Shown here one piece after another: positions 40,527 through 50,524 of a stretch of DNA of 64,000 nt. Origin of the DNA: an uncultured Clostridia bacterium (GTDB lineage Bacteria; Bacillota; Clostridia; Christensenellales; Borkfalkiaceae); contig CANQWO010000002.1 in the NCBI GenBank assembly GCA_947627565.1, forward strand, positions 34,556 to 98,555, in the 5' to 3' direction. How positions within the stretch are numbered: the stretch's first letter is position 1; every line of letters starts with the position of its first letter. The notes below the pieces were generated by a model. It had not been told where the DNA came from. It saw nothing but the letters and a program-made list of their open reading frames with translations, and did not search any database. Both the position numbers and the translations under genes were made by a program.

Positions 40527-41486
40527 TTAGTCCTCAAACGGCAGGAAGGGGTCGGCGATCTCAAGCGAGCCGACATGCGTATCCGAGAGCCCCGTCCAAA
40601 CGCGCGCCGTGCCGTCCGCATGCCGCTCGATGCCCGCGGTGAACGTGACGTCCGCGAGATCGGAGCGCTTGGGTTCGACGCGCGGGAAGCAATCGCTCGA
40701 GACGATCATCTCGTCCTGCGTCAGGGCGCGGGTCTCGGGGTCGACGGCAAACGCGATGCCGTAATAGTGCAACGCGGCGCCCTTCCCCGTGCCCGTGCGG
40801 CACGACTTGTGCCCGATCACGCCGATCTTTCCGTTTTTCAATAGATGAAGTTGGTTACAGCCGCCCCACTCCGTATCCAAAAAGAGTTTTTCGAGATAGG
40901 GCGCGCGCTCGATGGTCTCCGCGCTGAGCTCGGCGAGCGAACGGATGATCGTGAAGCCGACTTTGGAGATACAGCCGTATTGCTCCATGCTCCGCCCCTG
41001 CGGACGGCTCATGACGGCGATCCTCCCATCGGACAGTTGCAGGAGCCGGATGTCCTTCATCTGGTCGGGCCCGCAGGCGATCGGGCGGAGGTCATAGGGG
41101 GAGCCCGCATAGAACTCGGTGTGCCAGCGCGCACCCCCGCCCTCCGTAAATTCCACGCGGACGCCGCCCAAAACGAGCCGGCCGTCGATCATGGTGACGA
41201 AGGGATCCTGCAAGGGAAGCCGCGCCGTCCCCTCCGCGAGATGCCAGCCGTCCGCGCGGCGCACGAAGAAGCGCGCCTCGGACAGCTCGCTGTCCCGCTT
41301 TTCCACTCTGCCGGCGAGGAAGGTCTCCCCCTCCCACTCAAACGGCACGCTCGGATTGTAGACGTCGTATCCCTCGGCTCCGTAGAAGCGTTCGATGCGC
41401 GCGTCGGAAATTCGGCGCGTCTTCACGAACTCCCCATAGAGCTCCGCGCAGGAGCGAGCGACAATGGTTTTTTGAAATGGTCTCAT
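40527..41486 (-). CDS. DUF1861-like beta-propeller protein (GH43/GH130-like fold)
   Basis: 319 residues, no signal peptide. Blade-like repeats with the pattern NPSVPFEWEGETFLAGRVE, QDPFVTMIDGRLVLGG and RPQGRSMEQYGCI resemble DUF1861 proteins, predicted five-bladed propellers related to GH43/GH130 enzymes. The GH130 EDPR motif appears only as QDPF. It is in the glycan operon between the 1808-aa surface protein and the mutase, so a cytoplasmic glycosidase or phosphorylase activity is plausible. The family call is from recall. Confidence 0.65.
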   Translation of the reverse strand: MRPFQKTIVARSCAELYGEFVKTRRISDARIERFYGAEGYDVYNPSVPFEWEGETFLAGRVEKRDSELSEARFFVRRADGWHLAEGTARLPLQDPFVTMIDGRLVLGGVRVEFTEGGGARWHTEFYAGSPYDLRPIACGPDQMKDIRLLQLSDGRIAVMSRPQGRSMEQYGCISKVGFTIIRSLAELSAETIERAPYLEKLFLDTEWGGCNQLHLLKNGKIGVIGHKSCRTGTGKGAALHYYGIAFAVDPETRALTQDEMIVSSDCFPRVEPKRSDLADVTFTAGIERHADGTARVWTGLSDTHVGSLEIADPFLPFED

Positions 41487-41504
41487 GGTTTCTCCTTTGA
41501 GGAT

Positions 41505-44500
41505 TTATTGTTCCCTGCGGCGGACGATGAGCACCGCGCCGAAGGCGACGGCCGCGCCTGCGAGGACGCCGAGGCCCGCGAGTCCCTCCAATGTGCCGAA
41601 GCAGCCCTTCTTCTTGGGTTTCTCGGGCTCGGGTTCGGCCTCCGCCGCAACGGTATAGACGGCGCTGCCCGTGTCCGAACTGAAGTAGTCGGCGGCCGTT
41701 GCCGTCACTTGCACGGTGTATTCCCCTTCGCGAAGAAGCACGCCGAGGTCATAGGACGTCGCGGTGACGGTGGTCGTGAGGAGGACGCCGAGTTCGTTGG
41801 AGATGACGACGGTGTAGCTCTCCGCATGGGCGACGGCCTGCCATTTGGCCGTCTTGCCCTCGATGGTGACGACGGGGGCGTCGAGCGTGCCCAATCGCCG
41901 CACGCCGCTGCCGGCGGTCATTTCCATGATCTGCGCAGAGGAGATCTTCACGACGGGCGTATCGACGCCCGCGAAGCCGTCCGAAGTCGCACCGAAGACG
42001 ATGGCGACGTTATGCACGCCCGTGATGTCCCTGCCCGGACCATCTTCCCGCGAGGCGAGGACGCCGCAGATGTCCACATAGACGGTGACCGCCTGTGCGT
42101 TGCCGTGGATGTCGAACGTGTTGTCGGCCAAATAATAGGTGACGCCGTCGATGACGATCTGCAGATAGTAGCCGCCCACACAGCCGGGTGCGAACGTCAG
42201 GGAGAGCACGGGAGAGCGGTCGAAATTCACCGCGGTCGCGAGCGAAGAGACGGCGCCCCAATTGGTATACGGAATGTGGATGGAGGCGGCGTCGGAGGCC
42301 TCGTCGTATTCGGCATAGGCCTGGTTGGCCGTCGCGCTCATCGACGCAAACTTGCGCGCGTTGTAGTTCTCCACAACGTTGGTATAGAAGGTATACTCGG
42401 CCGTTTCGCCGTCGAAATAGACGGCGCCGTCGCCCTTCGCCTGCACGGTGACGCGGTAATTATAGGCGGAAAGGCCCACCGCGGAGAGATCGAGCTCCGC
42501 CTCTTGGAGACTGCCCGTATAGAGGACGGAATTTGCGTCCGCGTCGTAGAGCGTGACCGCATAATATTCGAGATCGGCGACGCCGTCCCAGACGATGCGC
42601 ATCCCCTCCATGCGGAAGTTCTGCGGCTTGCCGAGCGTGACGCTCGGAATGTCGCCCTGTTTGAACGCGAAGCGCGTCTCGGCGGAGTCCATTCTGCCCG
42701 AACCGTAGGCCGCAAGATAGGCGCGGTAGACGCCCTGCGCCAGAGAAAGCGCCGCGAGCGCATACTTGCTTTCGGCGACGTCTTCCTGCTTCACAACTTC
42801 GCCGTCTGCGTCCTCAATGCGGACATGGTACCCCTCTGCGCCGTCTACGTCGTCCCAATCGATCAGATTTTCACTCTCGGTGAAGCGGACGGAAGCGGGG
42901 TTTTGAAGCCTGCGGACGAAGCGCACGGAGACGATCTCGATGGAAAATCCCGCGCCGCTTCCGCCGAGTTCATAGTCAGCCCTGATCTCGCCCGAAACGG
43001 GGCAGCCCGCCGCCTTGAGAGCCTCCGCGAGGTCGATCTCGGTGACGCCCGTCTTCTCCGATCCCGCGACGAGGTCATACGTCTTGCCGCCGACCGTGGC
43101 GCGCAGATACCATTTGCTCCCCTCCGTTAAAGACGCGATGTCGACGACGATGAAGGGATTGGCCGAGGCCGCAACGGCGATCTCGCCCGTAGAGAGCCCC
43201 CTGCTGTCCACGTTGTTTTCGGAAAGGACGACGGCGTCGTCCGTCACGGAGACCTTGGAGGGATTGACGGGATCGCGGTTCCAGCTCGCGATCTCCTCGC
43301 CGAGCGTCTTGCCCGTCTCGAAGTCGGGCGCGATGACACGGTAGCGCGTCTCCATTCTGTCGACGGTGACGTAGTTGCCGCCGCCGCGGACTTCGATGAT
43401 GAACCAGATATTCTGCTGGCCGCGGAGCGCGCCTGCGACCGCCTCCCGCACGTTGATCGTGACGTTCTCCTTCGCCTTCATCCAATCGGTGAGGCGGATG
43501 GCGTTCCCGCCGTCGAAGGGCGCGATGGAGAAGCGGTAGGAGCCGTTGGCGGAGAGATTGCGCACGCGCATGGAAAATTCGGGGTTGTAGTCGAGGTTGA
43601 GCGAGAACTTGCCCTGAACGCCCGCCGTCGCCGTCTCGTTGGTGCGCGCGGCCGAATTGGTGATCGTATAGCGGTTGTTGTCTAAGGCCGTCTCGGGAAT
43701 GGCCGTGGTGCCCGAAGCGGTGACCCAGTCGAGCCAGTCGTTCCCCGTCACCGTCTTACCGTCCCCTTCGACGCCCCAAGCGGGAAGTTTATAATACGTT
43801 TTCACTTCGCTAAATTCGCCTTCGCCGCCGTCCTTGACGCCGATGATGACGCGCAGGCGCACCGTGCCCGTGAAGCTCTCCGCCTCCTCGGGATAGCGGG
43901 CCCTGAGCGCGGGGACGAGCTCCACCGTCTCGCCCGTGCCCGTGCGATCGTCCGCAAGGACATAGTATTTGCTGTCGTCAAAGCGAACGGCGACGAAATA
44001 GTTGCCCTTGAGGCTCTTCAGGGAGAGATCGAACACGGGGTTCATGTCCAGCGCCACCGCGATCTCGGGGGACGCGACGCCGTAATAGTCGCCGCCCTCC
44101 GTGGAGGGACGCACGATGACCGAGCCCTCCGTGGTATATTCGAGCGCGGCGTTGCCGACGCCCCCGCCCGAAGCGGAGCCCGACCAGAGGCTCAGCCACT
44201 CCGACGTGAAATCATGCCCCCATTCGTACTGCTCCGGCTCCTCGAGCACGGGAGAGGTGTACATATGGTAGACGTTGAGGTCCTTGATGGTGACGGTGCT
44301 CCCCACCGGGCCGACGGGGCTCACTTTGACGCTCGCCTTGTGCGCGCCCGTCAAGTTGAAGGAGCGGTCTTCCTTCAGGATCTCCTCGAGAATGTCGAGC
44401 GTGACCGCGCCCGTTTGGGACGTATCGCGGAGGATGTACGCGCCCGTATAGTTGTTGTGCACCTCCATGCCGTCCACATAGATCTTGACGGCAAACTTTG

Positions 44501-46931
44501 CCGAAACTTCGGAGACCGTGAACTCAATCATCGGTCCGCGCGAGAAGTCGAGCGAGAAGAGCTCGGAGGTCACGAAGCCGTATTCCTTGGGCGACTGCAC
44601 GGTCACGGTAAAGCCGCCGTCCGCCGCCGCCGTGATCGCCGAGGTGTGGTCGCTGAGCGGGTGCGCCTCGTTCCACGCCGCCGTCTCGGCGCTCCACGTC
44701 GATACCATGTCCGCGATGCTGTCGTAGGAAAGCGCAGGCGTCTTCACAACATTGAGGACCTGCAGATTGACGGTCGCCTTCTCCGTCTTGCCGCCCGAGA
44801 GCGTGAGAACCGCCGTCATGACGCCGTTCCCGTTCTTGAGTTTGGTCGTGTCGATCTCGATGGCGCCCTCCGGGGCGGTCTTCCCGGAATAGAGCGAGAC
44901 GCCGCCGTAGTCGAGCGCGAGGGAGAGGACTTCGGCGCCCGCGGGGACTTCCGTCTCCAGCTTGCCGTAGATGGTGCCCTCGACGGAGCTGCCCGGCGCG
45001 ATCGCCTCCGTGCACGCCGCATTGCGGTAGAGCGAGAGTTCGACGTTGCCGCGCTCCTGCGCGATAAATTCGCCGTCGCAGGTATAGTCCGTGCCGTTCT
45101 TTTCGACGTCTTTCCCGGCCGGGATCTCCGCGACCACGAGCGTCGTATCCGCGGGAATGGTCATCTTCCCGTTTGCGACCGTAACATACTGTTTCTCGAC
45201 CGTATCATAGAGACGGGCCCCGTCCGCAAGCTCCACACTAACTTCCTTGGAAGTCGTGTAGGGATTGTAATAGAGATAGAACGGAATGGTGCCCGCATGG
45301 AAGACGTCGAGCTTATTGAGGTCGGTGCGCACGATCATGGGGACGTCGGTATACTCGATGGTGCCGCCGAAGAGGCCGACGTGCGCCGAGCCATAGAGGC
45401 CGTAGTCGGTGATACCGCCCCAGTCGAACGTAAACGCGTCGCCGCTCGCATAGGGCGTCACGGTGCGGTCCCATTCCGTCGAACGCTTGCCGCTCGCGTC
45501 CCAAGTGACATAGCGGCGGTATCTGCGCAGGCCCTCGTAGGCGATAAACGAAGCCTCGGGATCGTCCGCATCGTAATCGCAGCCCGACTGATACTTGCCG
45601 TGATAGACGGTATGGCCCTGGATCGTCTCGTTCTGTCCCTCGATCTCGTATTCGGAGGGATAGTAGTTCTGCGCGGACTGCGAAACGCAGAGCACCCAGC
45701 GGGAGATGTCGCGGGCGAAGCGCGTATCGTATTTCACCATGGGGCCGAAGCCGAGCATGGCGTCGAACGTGTTCATCGCGAACGCATAGCCGTCGCCGTC
45801 GGTGAGCGAGCCCATGAGGCCGTTGGTATATTTATCGCCCCAATTTTCGGTGACGAGCCCCCAGCCGGAGCGGACCGCCGACGAGCCGTCCATCAGCCAG
45901 CCCATCATCTTCGCGACGTTGTAGTTGGTCCCCTGTTCGACGTTCATGCGCGCCGCGAGATAGGGCGCGAGGAAGGTCAGGACCTCGTAAAACGGCGATT
46001 TATCCAGCCGCTCGAGATAGTTCATACTCCAGATCGCCGCCTGCAGGAAGGACGCGACCTCCTCCTCGGTGGCGTAGGCCTTTTCGCCCGCGTCCAAGAG
46101 CCCTTTGTTCAGGGAATAGGCGGCGTACAGGATATACGCCATCCCGGCCGCGGCGTCCGGTTCATACCAATTGCCGTCGATGGGCTGACCCGTCTCGAAC
46201 TTATAGGAGGTGTGCCAGAAGTCGGCGTTGGCGCCGCCCAGCCCCACCACCGCTTTCTGCCACTGGCGCGCGGATTCCGTGATGATGTCATACATATACC
46301 AGCTCTCGGATTCATATTGCGTTCCGAGAACGGAGAAGAGGACGCCGGGCAGCAGCTCATACCAGAAGGTGACGCCTGTCTGCGTACCCATGCGGTTGAG
46401 GACGACGCGCTCATCGTTGGCGTATTGATAGTATTCGACGGCGCACTTGACGAAATTGCGCGTCTTGCCGTCGGAGCATTGGTAATTGGTGAGGTCCATT
46501 CCCACAAGGGCTCCCGAGACGAGCGCACCCAGCACGGTGAGCCCTTCGCCCGTATCCGAATCGCTGCCCATGCCGATGTAGGTCGGAATGGACCAAATGC
46601 TCTCGGGAGCCTCCTCGGGTCTTCCGACGGATTGGAAATACGCCTTGGCGTTGTTGGACGTCGAATAGCGGGCGATCTTCATATCGCGGTTTTGCCCGGT
46701 ATAGTGGTTCTCTTCGTCAAAGACGTATTCGAGGAAATCGACGGTCGTCTGTTCCCAATCCTTTTCCTTCCAATCGTCTGCCTCGGGCAGCGTGAGTTGT
46801 TTCATATAGGCGTTTTCGGAATACACCGCCGCCTCCGCAGACACTGCGCCGAGCGCGGCAGTGATGGCCGGCGCGCCGACGAGCGCCCCCGCCAAAACGC
46901 AGGAAATTGCAATACAGGTTGCCTTCTTCAC
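41505..46931 (-). CDS. 1808-residue anchored surface protein of the glycan locus, candidate new carbohydrate-active enzyme
   Basis: It starts at a GTG (46931) after AAAAGGAGGAATC. The order is a signal peptide (CVLAGALVGAPAITAALG), then a ~560-residue N-terminal domain rich in helices and aromatic residues (WYEPDAAAGMAYILYAAYS, YVTWDASGKRSTEW), ending in a beta part (FHAGTIPFYLYYNPYTTSKE). This layout recalls six-hairpin glycosidases and polysaccharide lyases, but I find no family signature. From residue ~780 a module with the signature hDxxPxFxhxh...GxYxhxhxhxG recurs about five times. FN3-like pieces lie between. The C-terminus is PKKKGCFGTLEGLAG, a membrane segment and RRREQ. A dispersed motif copy lies at 44706. 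Confidence 0.75.
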   Translation of the reverse strand: MKKATCIAISCVLAGALVGAPAITAALGAVSAEAAVYSENAYMKQLTLPEADDWKEKDWEQTTVDFLEYVFDEENHYTGQNRDMKIARYSTSNNAKAYFQSVGRPEEAPESIWSIPTYIGMGSDSDTGEGLTVLGALVSGALVGMDLTNYQCSDGKTRNFVKCAVEYYQYANDERVVLNRMGTQTGVTFWYELLPGVLFSVLGTQYESESWYMYDIITESARQWQKAVVGLGGANADFWHTSYKFETGQPIDGNWYEPDAAAGMAYILYAAYSLNKGLLDAGEKAYATEEEVASFLQAAIWSMNYLERLDKSPFYEVLTFLAPYLAARMNVEQGTNYNVAKMMGWLMDGSSAVRSGWGLVTENWGDKYTNGLMGSLTDGDGYAFAMNTFDAMLGFGPMVKYDTRFARDISRWVLCVSQSAQNYYPSEYEIEGQNETIQGHTVYHGKYQSGCDYDADDPEASFIAYEGLRRYRRYVTWDASGKRSTEWDRTVTPYASGDAFTFDWGGITDYGLYGSAHVGLFGGTIEYTDVPMIVRTDLNKLDVFHAGTIPFYLYYNPYTTSKEVSVELADGARLYDTVEKQYVTVANGKMTIPADTTLVVAEIPAGKDVEKNGTDYTCDGEFIAQERGNVELSLYRNAACTEAIAPGSSVEGTIYGKLETEVPAGAEVLSLALDYGGVSLYSGKTAPEGAIEIDTTKLKNGNGVMTAVLTLSGGKTEKATVNLQVLNVVKTPALSYDSIADMVSTWSAETAAWNEAHPLSDHTSAITAAADGGFTVTVQSPKEYGFVTSELFSLDFSRGPMIEFTVSEVSAKFAVKIYVDGMEVHNNYTGAYILRDTSQTGAVTLDILEEILKEDRSFNLTGAHKASVKVSPVGPVGSTVTIKDLNVYHMYTSPVLEEPEQYEWGHDFTSEWLSLWSGSASGGGVGNAALEYTTEGSVIVRPSTEGGDYYGVASPEIAVALDMNPVFDLSLKSLKGNYFVAVRFDDSKYYVLADDRTGTGETVELVPALRARYPEEAESFTGTVRLRVIIGVKDGGEGEFSEVKTYYKLPAWGVEGDGKTVTGNDWLDWVTASGTTAIPETALDNNRYTITNSAARTNETATAGVQGKFSLNLDYNPEFSMRVRNLSANGSYRFSIAPFDGGNAIRLTDWMKAKENVTINVREAVAGALRGQQNIWFIIEVRGGGNYVTVDRMETRYRVIAPDFETGKTLGEEIASWNRDPVNPSKVSVTDDAVVLSENNVDSRGLSTGEIAVAASANPFIVVDIASLTEGSKWYLRATVGGKTYDLVAGSEKTGVTEIDLAEALKAAGCPVSGEIRADYELGGSGAGFSIEIVSVRFVRRLQNPASVRFTESENLIDWDDVDGAEGYHVRIEDADGEVVKQEDVAESKYALAALSLAQGVYRAYLAAYGSGRMDSAETRFAFKQGDIPSVTLGKPQNFRMEGMRIVWDGVADLEYYAVTLYDADANSVLYTGSLQEAELDLSAVGLSAYNYRVTVQAKGDGAVYFDGETAEYTFYTNVVENYNARKFASMSATANQAYAEYDEASDAASIHIPYTNWGAVSSLATAVNFDRSPVLSLTFAPGCVGGYYLQIVIDGVTYYLADNTFDIHGNAQAVTVYVDICGVLASREDGPGRDITGVHNVAIVFGATSDGFAGVDTPVVKISSAQIMEMTAGSGVRRLGTLDAPVVTIEGKTAKWQAVAHAESYTVVISNELGVLLTTTVTATSYDLGVLLREGEYTVQVTATAADYFSSDTGSAVYTVAAEAEPEPEKPKKKGCFGTLEGLAGLGVLAGAAVAFGAVLIVRRREQ
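44706..44716 (+). other. Dispersed motif, site 10
   Basis: ATACCATGTCCGCGATG, inside the 1808-aa gene, read A-D-M-V on the complementary strand. Confidence 0.8.
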
Positions 46932-47019
46932 GAGATTCCTCCTTTTTTAAGCATACGGGAGGTAAACGCCGTGCGGTATTCCGACTTTGTTTACCTCCCT
47001 CGCTTACTTCATTTACGGT

Positions 47020-50000
47020 TTATTCCGCGTGATCTTTTACGATAAATTTCACGAACTGGATGCCGGAGAGAACGATGACCTTGTTCTCAACGCCCGCGAC
47101 CTCGTTGCCGCCGTGTCCGAAGGCAAAGTCGAGCACCTTGGTGTCTTCGTCATACTTATCGTTCCACTCCTTGGTGAGATGGCTTGCGCCTGCGAGCGTT
47201 TCGCCGTACCCGGTATCGACGACTTCCAGCTTCCTGTTGATGAAGCGCGTCGCGATCGTCGCGGCCGCCGTGGAGTTTTCGGTATCGATGAGGAGCTGCA
47301 TATAGAAATCATGATCGAGCTGACTGAAAATCTTGGAAAGATCGAGTCTCATGAAGTCATAGCCCCAATTCTTATTCGTGGGCGTCGTCGACCAGAACTT
47401 CTTCTCCTTGATTTCGAAGGTCGTCTCGCCGCCGTGCTTATCCGCATTGGTCGTCGTGTCAATTCCCGTAAAGTCGTCGATGAGCGTGACTTTCTTATAT
47501 TCGACGTCCACCTTGTATTCGGGGGAATCCACAAAGAAGTCGTTATCGCCGAGCGCCTTGAAGGAAACAACATACGTCTTGCCGTTTTCGAGCGCAAGAG
47601 CGGCAAGGTCGACTTGAGGAGCCTCAAGATTGGTGGCCGTGTGCACGGACTTCCCGCCCTCTTTCTCGGTGACGCTCACGGAGTACTTGGGCGTATAAGC
47701 AGTGTTGCCCTCAATGAAATTCGTCGAAAGAACGCCCTTGTCTTCTTTTACCTGGGAAGGAGCCGCGAGAGGCGTCTTCGTGCCGTGGACAAGGTCCTCG
47801 ATGGGCGTGATCTGCACGATACGGATGAGGTTTACAAGTACGGAGGTGTTGTGCGTGTACCCGAGCCCGAACTGATAGGCACCCGTGCCCGTGATGGTGT
47901 TTCCGTTTTCATCCTTCCAGATCTCAACATAGAGATCGTCGGTGCTGTCCGCCGCAACTTTTGTATCGCCACGGATGACTTTGTTTTCGCCCTTGAATTT
48001 GCTGCGGGAAAGCCAAACGGTGTCCTGTCCCTCGGCGGCTTCATAACCGACGATATCGACATAGGCAAACGGGTGATTGGCAAGGTTGACACCTACGCCC
48101 GTTGCGGGACCGTATGCGCCCCAACCGGCCTTGTGCTCGTAGTTGAAGATCGCATAGCCCTTTGCGGAATCATGATGGACTGACGTCTCATCGCCGTCGA
48201 TCTTCGTAAATTCGGCCATCTGTTCGGGGGTGTACGATGCAAGATATTCCACCTTGAACTTGTAAGTCGCGGCGTCGGAATCGGTGATCTTTTCGCTCTC
48301 GGTGTTGGTCGCAACGACGGAGAGCGTGTATTCACCGGCCTCGAGGTCGCGCACACTGTAGCTCGTGCCCGTCACTGTTTGGGTCGCCTTGGTCTCTTCG
48401 CCCTTCTTTACGGTGACCGTGTAGCCCGTGGCGTTTTCGTTGCCCGTCCAAGCGACGCTCATCCCGTTCAGGATCTCAAAACCCGTCACCGCTTCGAGCT
48501 TGCCGCTGAACTCTTCTTTCCATTCGTTGAGATACCAGATCGACAGGCTGTTAAAATGCACTTCCGCGTCGTTGTCGGCCGGCGTGGTGGAACCGTTGAC
48601 GCCGAGACGGAAGATCGTATCTTGGATGCCCTTCATTTCCACGGCGGGGTCGCCGGTTTCCTTGCCCTCGAGCGTGAGCGCCTTGACGGTGCTGCCGGCT
48701 TTGAGCGTATCGCGGAGTGCGGAGTAATCCGTTCCCGAAATGCGGACCTGCAAATGATAGCCGCCGAGGACGACGTTTTCTACATCGATCCGGAAGATGG
48801 GATTCTTATCGTAATTGATGGAGACAACCGGGCTTGCGAGGCGGCCCCAACCATCGACGGTGGGTATGACCTTCGCGACCTTTTTGCTATTCTCATCGAT
48901 GAGCTCGGCTTTGCCGTGCTCGCCGTTGCCGCTGGTGTCCCCGTTAAACTGCGCGATCGCGGCGGCGTCAAACGTTTTGACGCTCGTGAGAGTGATGTCG
49001 ATGGAGGCAGACTGCGCATCGCCCGTGTGGCGGTCGTCCTTGGTCTTCACGGTCACGGTGTAGTCGCCCGCGCCGAGGCCCGTTTCGAGGAACGAGAAGC
49101 TCTCGCCGACGGCCTTCGCGCCCTTGATGTCGAGCGCCTGCGTCTGACCCTTCTGCGTGACGGTGATCTCATAGCCGCGGGCATTGTTTTCGTCCCAGAC
49201 GATGTTGATGCCCTCCACTTTGAGGCCTTCAACGGCCTGATACGCGCCGAGGCTTGCGACGGTAAATTCTTCGGTCGCGGCCGTCGAATCGGAACGGAAC
49301 ACGTCGTATTCATCGGCAAGCGCGGTGACGGATGCGGTGTAGGTGCCCGCGCCGAGCGTGGAGAGATCGTAGCTGTATACGCCGTCCACCGCGGCATCAT
49401 CCGTTTCCTCGTCGAGTTTCTGCGTTTGACCGCTCGTGACGACGACGCGGAAGCTCACGGCGCCGCCCGCATGCTTCCATGTGAGCTTGTCGTTCGCGAA
49501 ACTGAGCTCGGTGACCGCGGGAAGCGCGATGGCCGTGACGCTCGCGTTGTAGGTATAGGGATCGGAATCGGCCTTGCCGTCCGCCGTCGCGATGACGGTG
49601 ACGGTGAAGGGGGTCTCTTCGACGTCGCTGACGTCGATCTCGGGCTCCTCGGTGGTCTCGTCGATGACCTTCTCGCCGCCTGCGGTCACGGTGACTTTAT
49701 AGCCCGTGGCGCCCGGAACGGCCGTCCACGTCACTTTGCGTGCCTCAACGTTGAGCGCGCCGCCCGTCGGCGTGGAAAGTTTTTCGACAGCCGCCGCGAC
49801 GGTGAAATCCTGCGAAGCGGGAAGCGAGGCCGCGTTTTTGCCCGCGACTTCCTTCGCCGTGACGGAGATCGTGTATTCGCCTGCGGCAAGGGTGGAGACG
49901 TCGAGTTCGGTAGTCGTGACCGTCTTCTCTGCGATGGCGACGGAGCCGTCGGACTTCTTCGTGACTTTGACGAGGTAGCCCGCCGTGGCGCCCGTGACGG

Positions 50001-50436
50001 CCGTCCACGTTACCTTGCCGTTCGCATAGGCGATGCCCGTGGGCGTGGGAAGTTTCTCAAGCGCGGCCGGCGCGACGGTGAACGTCTGCGTCTTGGCGTC
50101 CGACGTCGTCTTGCCCGTGGCAAGCGCCTTGACGCTCGCGGTATAGTCGCCTGCGGCAAGGGTGGAGACGTCGAGTTCGGTAGTCGTGACCGTCTTCTTC
50201 AGAGCTTCCGTCGTCCCCTTCGTAACGGTGACTTCATAGCTCGTCGCGCCGGTGACGGCCGCCCACGTCAACTTGCCGTTGGCATAGGTGAGCGTGGCGG
50301 GGGCCGAGAGTTTTTCGTTCTCGGTGCCGGGGCCATCGGGCTTTTCGGTGTTGGACGGCGCACATGCACCGAGCGCAATGCTGCAACCCATCACGGAGGA
50401 GAGCAAGAGCGCGATGATCTTTGTTGCTTTTTTCAT
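47020..50436 (-). CDS. FN3-repeat lipoprotein of the glycan locus
   Basis: 1138 residues. The start at 50436 follows ATAGGAGTG. Lipobox LGACAPS. At least six FN3-like modules of 80-90 residues (each with KLTWAAVTGATSYEVTV and ELDVSTLAAGDYTASV type strands) fill residues ~35-520 and recur later. Between them are modules like those of the neighbouring 1808-aa protein (INYDKNPIFRIDV near 540, VNLANHPFAYVDIV near 785). Probably a membrane-tethered glycan-binding protein on the cell surface (inference from repeats and operon). Confidence 0.78.
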   Translation of the reverse strand: MKKATKIIALLLSSVMGCSIALGACAPSNTEKPDGPGTENEKLSAPATLTYANGKLTWAAVTGATSYEVTVTKGTTEALKKTVTTTELDVSTLAAGDYTASVKALATGKTTSDAKTQTFTVAPAALEKLPTPTGIAYANGKVTWTAVTGATAGYLVKVTKKSDGSVAIAEKTVTTTELDVSTLAAGEYTISVTAKEVAGKNAASLPASQDFTVAAAVEKLSTPTGGALNVEARKVTWTAVPGATGYKVTVTAGGEKVIDETTEEPEIDVSDVEETPFTVTVIATADGKADSDPYTYNASVTAIALPAVTELSFANDKLTWKHAGGAVSFRVVVTSGQTQKLDEETDDAAVDGVYSYDLSTLGAGTYTASVTALADEYDVFRSDSTAATEEFTVASLGAYQAVEGLKVEGINIVWDENNARGYEITVTQKGQTQALDIKGAKAVGESFSFLETGLGAGDYTVTVKTKDDRHTGDAQSASIDITLTSVKTFDAAAIAQFNGDTSGNGEHGKAELIDENSKKVAKVIPTVDGWGRLASPVVSINYDKNPIFRIDVENVVLGGYHLQVRISGTDYSALRDTLKAGSTVKALTLEGKETGDPAVEMKGIQDTIFRLGVNGSTTPADNDAEVHFNSLSIWYLNEWKEEFSGKLEAVTGFEILNGMSVAWTGNENATGYTVTVKKGEETKATQTVTGTSYSVRDLEAGEYTLSVVATNTESEKITDSDAATYKFKVEYLASYTPEQMAEFTKIDGDETSVHHDSAKGYAIFNYEHKAGWGAYGPATGVGVNLANHPFAYVDIVGYEAAEGQDTVWLSRSKFKGENKVIRGDTKVAADSTDDLYVEIWKDENGNTITGTGAYQFGLGYTHNTSVLVNLIRIVQITPIEDLVHGTKTPLAAPSQVKEDKGVLSTNFIEGNTAYTPKYSVSVTEKEGGKSVHTATNLEAPQVDLAALALENGKTYVVSFKALGDNDFFVDSPEYKVDVEYKKVTLIDDFTGIDTTTNADKHGGETTFEIKEKKFWSTTPTNKNWGYDFMRLDLSKIFSQLDHDFYMQLLIDTENSTAAATIATRFINRKLEVVDTGYGETLAGASHLTKEWNDKYDEDTKVLDFAFGHGGNEVAGVENKVIVLSGIQFVKFIVKDHAE

Positions 50437-50524
50437 AATTTCACTCCTATTATTGATTTGGTTTGGTTCCCCTTTCGGGTGCGGGGCCGCGGCCCCTAAG
50501 CAGTATGTGTTTCCCCCCGAGTGA

